DNA of 64,000 nt, from assembly GCA_013407085.1 (NCBI GenBank), contig JACCGJ010003597.1, positions 1-64,000 of the forward strand. The letters run 5' to 3'. The notes under the pieces are model-generated. The model was not told where the DNA came from, ran no database searches, and worked only from the letters and a program-made list of their open reading frames with translations. Source of the DNA: Atriophallophorus winterbourni. Lineage: Eukaryota; Platyhelminthes; Trematoda; Plagiorchiida; Microphallidae. Position numbers and translations under genes: made by a program. Every line of letters begins with the position of its first letter. The stretch's first letter is position 1. Below are positions 61,100 to 64,000 of this stretch, piece after piece.

Positions 61100-62517
61100 C
61101 AAAAGCATGATATGAATCTACGCCGGTATTCCAAAATGAGCGGCAGTCCGCAATGCAATCTACCTAGCAAACACTTTTAGCGATATGGTCGATTTGAGCC
61201 GAAGGTTGGCTTCCATCCGGCGATCGCCATGTGGCACATTGGCATTTTTTATGGCGGTAGGAAGTGCTGCCAATGAATGATCGAGATTGTGCACAGAATT
61301 GTGTAAACGGTTCACCATTATCTGTGTATTGGCTTTCAAGACCAAACATGCCAAATAATTGTGATTTAGAAATATCTTAGCGACCCCGTCTAGTATTCAT
61401 ATCTCCCACTAAGACAACAATATCGGAGCTTTTCGTACGTCGCCGAACAGCATGTAAATCATTTTAGAAGGCGTTTTTCTCGTCGGAATTGGTGTTAGTA
61501 AGTTGCTACAATAAACAAGCATCTCTGATTCGAAGATTTTGAGTTGGGTCTAATATTAGTCGCTAGTCTAACTGCGCAAATCCTGCTATTGCAAGAAATC
61601 TAGTGGATTAGACAGGATTCGGCACGTGAATTCAGCACTACACCAACACCCGCCTGTCCTGAAATGGCAGCTACAGAATCACCGGAGCAGCGCAAAAAGT
61701 AGCAAGTTGAAAGGTTTGGGGCAGTATGTTCAGTAATTAATTGGTGAGAAGCCAGACAAACACAGTCTCCCTGTCCCATAGGAGACATGTATACCAGAAG
61801 AGGCGATATGAATCCGCAAGGATCACCGGCCTCGACTGGTTGGGATGTTGTCGGGAGTCCCCATGTGGGTCTCTACCTCGGCGAATGGCTTGAACTGGTA
61901 CCTACGGTATCCGGCCCCGATAGGTGCGATCCTCAACTCGCTCCGCTGCCTTGGGTTAGCTTTCGGGCCCAAAGGCTTGAGGCTGGGAGGCCTCAAGATC
62001 AGATCCTCTATTCGGGCCTGGGACAACCGAGTAGTATCACGCCACACCCAAATGATTGGTGGCACTGTCATTTTGAAATATTGTGTAAAAATATAAAACT
62101 CTATATCAGTAATTATAGACGGATCATATAAGCACGTTTCCGATAAACAGCAAACATCAATAGTTAGACTATCTAAGCTATGTGCCTTGGCAGTTTGCTG
62201 GCCTATCTGTCTGAGAGTTCTGACCTTCATAGCATAGCATGTGAGCAGAGGTCCGTGGTTTCAGACTGATCTGAAAATTCGCGAACAGAGGATGTTCTAC
62301 CATGGCTATCGCGCTCTTTTCTAAGGCTAGGATTGACGGACGGAGAGTTGTTAAAAGTGGATGGGGGAGGGGAAGTGTCAGAAACAGTTTGCAGAGTAGA
62401 GCCAGCAGTAGCTTGCTTTCGCTTACCCACCCTGCTGTATACAACAGGTAAGGCGACTCTTGTTATCGTGCACGACGTCCGATACACTATGAAGTTGGGT
62501 TTTGTAGTTATAGTCAT
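61100..62517 (-). pseudogene. RTE-like head and endonuclease remnant
   Basis: The head reads SVSDTSPPPSTFNNSPSVNP-like sequence near 62,370. Then come KVRTLRQIGQQTAKAH and IDVCCLSETCLYDP (EN Glu position) near 62,160. A segment near 61,960 reads LKPLGPKANPRQRSELRI then AEVETHMGTPDNIPTSRGR; AGVGVVLNSRAESCLI follows near 61,640. SSDIVVLVGDMNTR (EN Asp/Asn position) lies near 61,395 and CATWRSPDGSQPSAQIDHI near 61,215. Frames differ and stops intervene, so the enzyme is broken. Confidence 0.75.
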
Positions 62518-62519
62518 GG

Positions 62520-64000
62520 TTGTATGCGGGCTGAGATACTGCCCATGCCTAGACAGCAGAACAATTAGGGTTCTCGATCAAAGACTTTGGTTAAAAAGTC
62601 TGACCTACTAGGCAGCAGATGGAGTTTGGACGGTGTTCGTCTGACCTCTATCATTTGCGTATATGTAACTTATGTCATGTATCGACGAAGTGAATCTTCT
62701 TTAATAACGAATAACAATTGATAACTCGTTCTATTGCCATAACGATTGTTTTGTACTTTGTTTACCTCTGGGCACCCTAAGATTACCTCACCCAGTTGAT
62801 CAAACAAACTCAACAGCACTCACAGCACGTTTTTTGACATACCTAACTGTATTGTACTAATTCGTATAACGCAGCTTATTATGTGTGGCCAGTTTTAGCG
62901 CAACAAATGAATTAATTGAATAGCATTATATAAACCATCACATGCTCGTAACTTTCGAACCTATTTCAATATCTATTGACCGTTTTCTAAATCAACTCTG
63001 AAATGTGTTTGAATTTAGGTTTTAAAATCTTTAGTGCAGTTGACAAACGTTGCATGATATTTCAAGTGTCGCCGCAAACAAGTTTCATTGAGTACTGTCT
63101 GCTCCCTTAAAGACCGATTCGTGTTTAGCTCTGAGCAAGCTGACGTTGTCTACTGCTTATGAACAGATTCTCCTATAGTTTTATTATTTGCGTCATACAA
63201 AGTAATGGTTGCTTGTTTTTTACAGTTTTCTGTTCCTGCCGCTACGAGTGCTATAATCACTGATGATGGAATCGGCATAAACCCAAAGCAAACTGCTGGT
63301 TTGTTTAATTGACCATTAGTATTTTTGTTTTTATTTCTACGACTCAACCATTTCGGAATAACTCCAGATTAGCTGAAGAAAAGGTAATTTAAAATATTCG
63401 GACTTTACAGAAAATTAGTTAAGAGTGCTACCGTGTATCATAACAAACACTTCTCGTCACCTAATTTTCAAAATACAAATTCGATCAATCATGAAGGGGC
63501 TGTTTACAAAACACAACTATTCATCGTGGTTTCGAGCCACAGGTTTCAAAGTGACCACTACGAAATAAATGGAAGCTTGCTACGGACACGTAATATCCTC
63601 TTACAACCAGATTAGTTGTCAATGTATTAACTTAAGGAACCCGACCTATCCTTCACGTGAAATGCCTGATCCACAAAGAATTCGTTTAAGACTAGGGTCA
63701 AGGCTTGGGATTTCCTACGTATACCAGTATGGCTTTGATGATGCCCAAAGGACACCACACAGTTTAACTCAGCATGCTTTTGAGGCATACCGAACAGCGT
63801 CTGGTTCCAGCGCTTAGGTTAAAGGATTCGAGCGCGTTTCTTAAATCAACTCACTAAGTCTAGGTAACCTGGTACTATCATGTCTACAATCAGTTATGAA
63901 ATACATAAAATAAAAGATTCCATCCTCACACTCTGCTCATACTGCACTTAAATTTATCTTTATTTTGTCAATATTCTACTTGGCAGTGGTGCCAGAGGTG
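62520..64000. other. AT-rich end region, nothing recognised
   Basis: Upstream of the RTE-like element no motif is seen. An open frame of about 80 codons at 63,569-63,817 (+) has a basic stretch (PDPQRIRLRLGSRLG) but no recognisable domain or neighbouring exon, and I do not call it a gene. Confidence 0.45.

Larger units (their letters stand above)
59450..62520 (-). mobile_element. RTE-like LINE, decayed
   Basis: From 62,520 down to about 59,450 on the minus strand come a Ser/Pro-rich head, an apurinic endonuclease and an RT in RTE order, all in broken frames. The endonuclease wording resembles RTE-type LINEs of schistosomes and other flukes. Stops and frameshifts make the copy inactive. The 3' end is not sharply defined. 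Confidence 0.75.

Noticed and set aside
63569..63817. 82-codon plus-strand frame near the right edge as a gene
   Set aside because: No recognised motif, no second exon, and length is within chance for this DNA.

Overview
This window is AT-rich, gene-poor eukaryotic DNA packed with old transposable elements, and it carries a 20-N gap typical of a draft scaffold. The mix of Penelope-like elements, CR1-like and RTE-like LINEs, Ty3/Gypsy and BEL/Pao LTR elements, hAT, piggyBac and Tc1/mariner-type DNA transposons, and hammerhead-ribozyme repeats points to an invertebrate. A trematode flatworm is the best guess, because the RTE-like and hammerhead repeats resemble those known from flukes. I see no confident host gene, tRNA, rRNA or CRISPR.

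Layout. 1-4.6 kb: no gene. 4.6-7.5 kb: decayed Penelope-like element (PLE) with terminal repeats. 8.9-12.4 kb: decayed CR1 copy on +. 13.0-13.5 kb: array of about 240-bp hammerhead repeats. 13.7 kb: a TA-flanked MITE. 14.9-23.0 kb: the centrepiece, two hAT transposons joined tail to tail, the whole pair bounded by one perfect 8-bp target duplication. It sits inside what looks like a piggyBac-derived gene (14.45-25.4 kb). 24.0-25.2 kb: CR1-like fragment. 26.3-27.6 kb: second PLE (-) carrying a hammerhead dimer insertion. 27.6-32.1 kb: an old CR1-like element (-) split by a nearly intact CR1 (925-codon EN-RT ORF). 32.9-34.2, 37.0-38.0 and 41.2-43.2 kb: three internally deleted Gypsy elements, the last with an RTE-derived mini-element in its LTR. 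34.6-35.3 and 40.1-41.1 kb: CR1-like 3' fragments. 46.15-50.98 kb: BEL/Pao element with two LTRs and a perfect 5-bp target duplication. 51.1-55.7 kb: two further CR1-like elements. 58.7 kb: microsatellite and possible SINE. 59.4-62.5 kb: decayed RTE-like LINE (-).

Two things stand out. (1) The right-hand hAT copy encodes a five-exon transposase whose exon lengths sum to an open 784-codon frame with BED finger, RNase H-like core and hATC domain. The left copy has a nonsense codon and two frameshifts. Because the copies converge, read-through transcripts would be self-complementary, so the locus could make transposase or silencing double-stranded RNA. (2) The roughly 240-bp repeats contain a type I hammerhead: a 6-bp stem I, CUGAUGA and GAA core, and a palindromic ACCGGU stem III. 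Two such motifs lie exactly 241 bp apart in one copy, which is the organisation of animal retrozymes.

All readings are by eye. Boundaries of decayed elements are approximate to tens of bases unless a target duplication is quoted.
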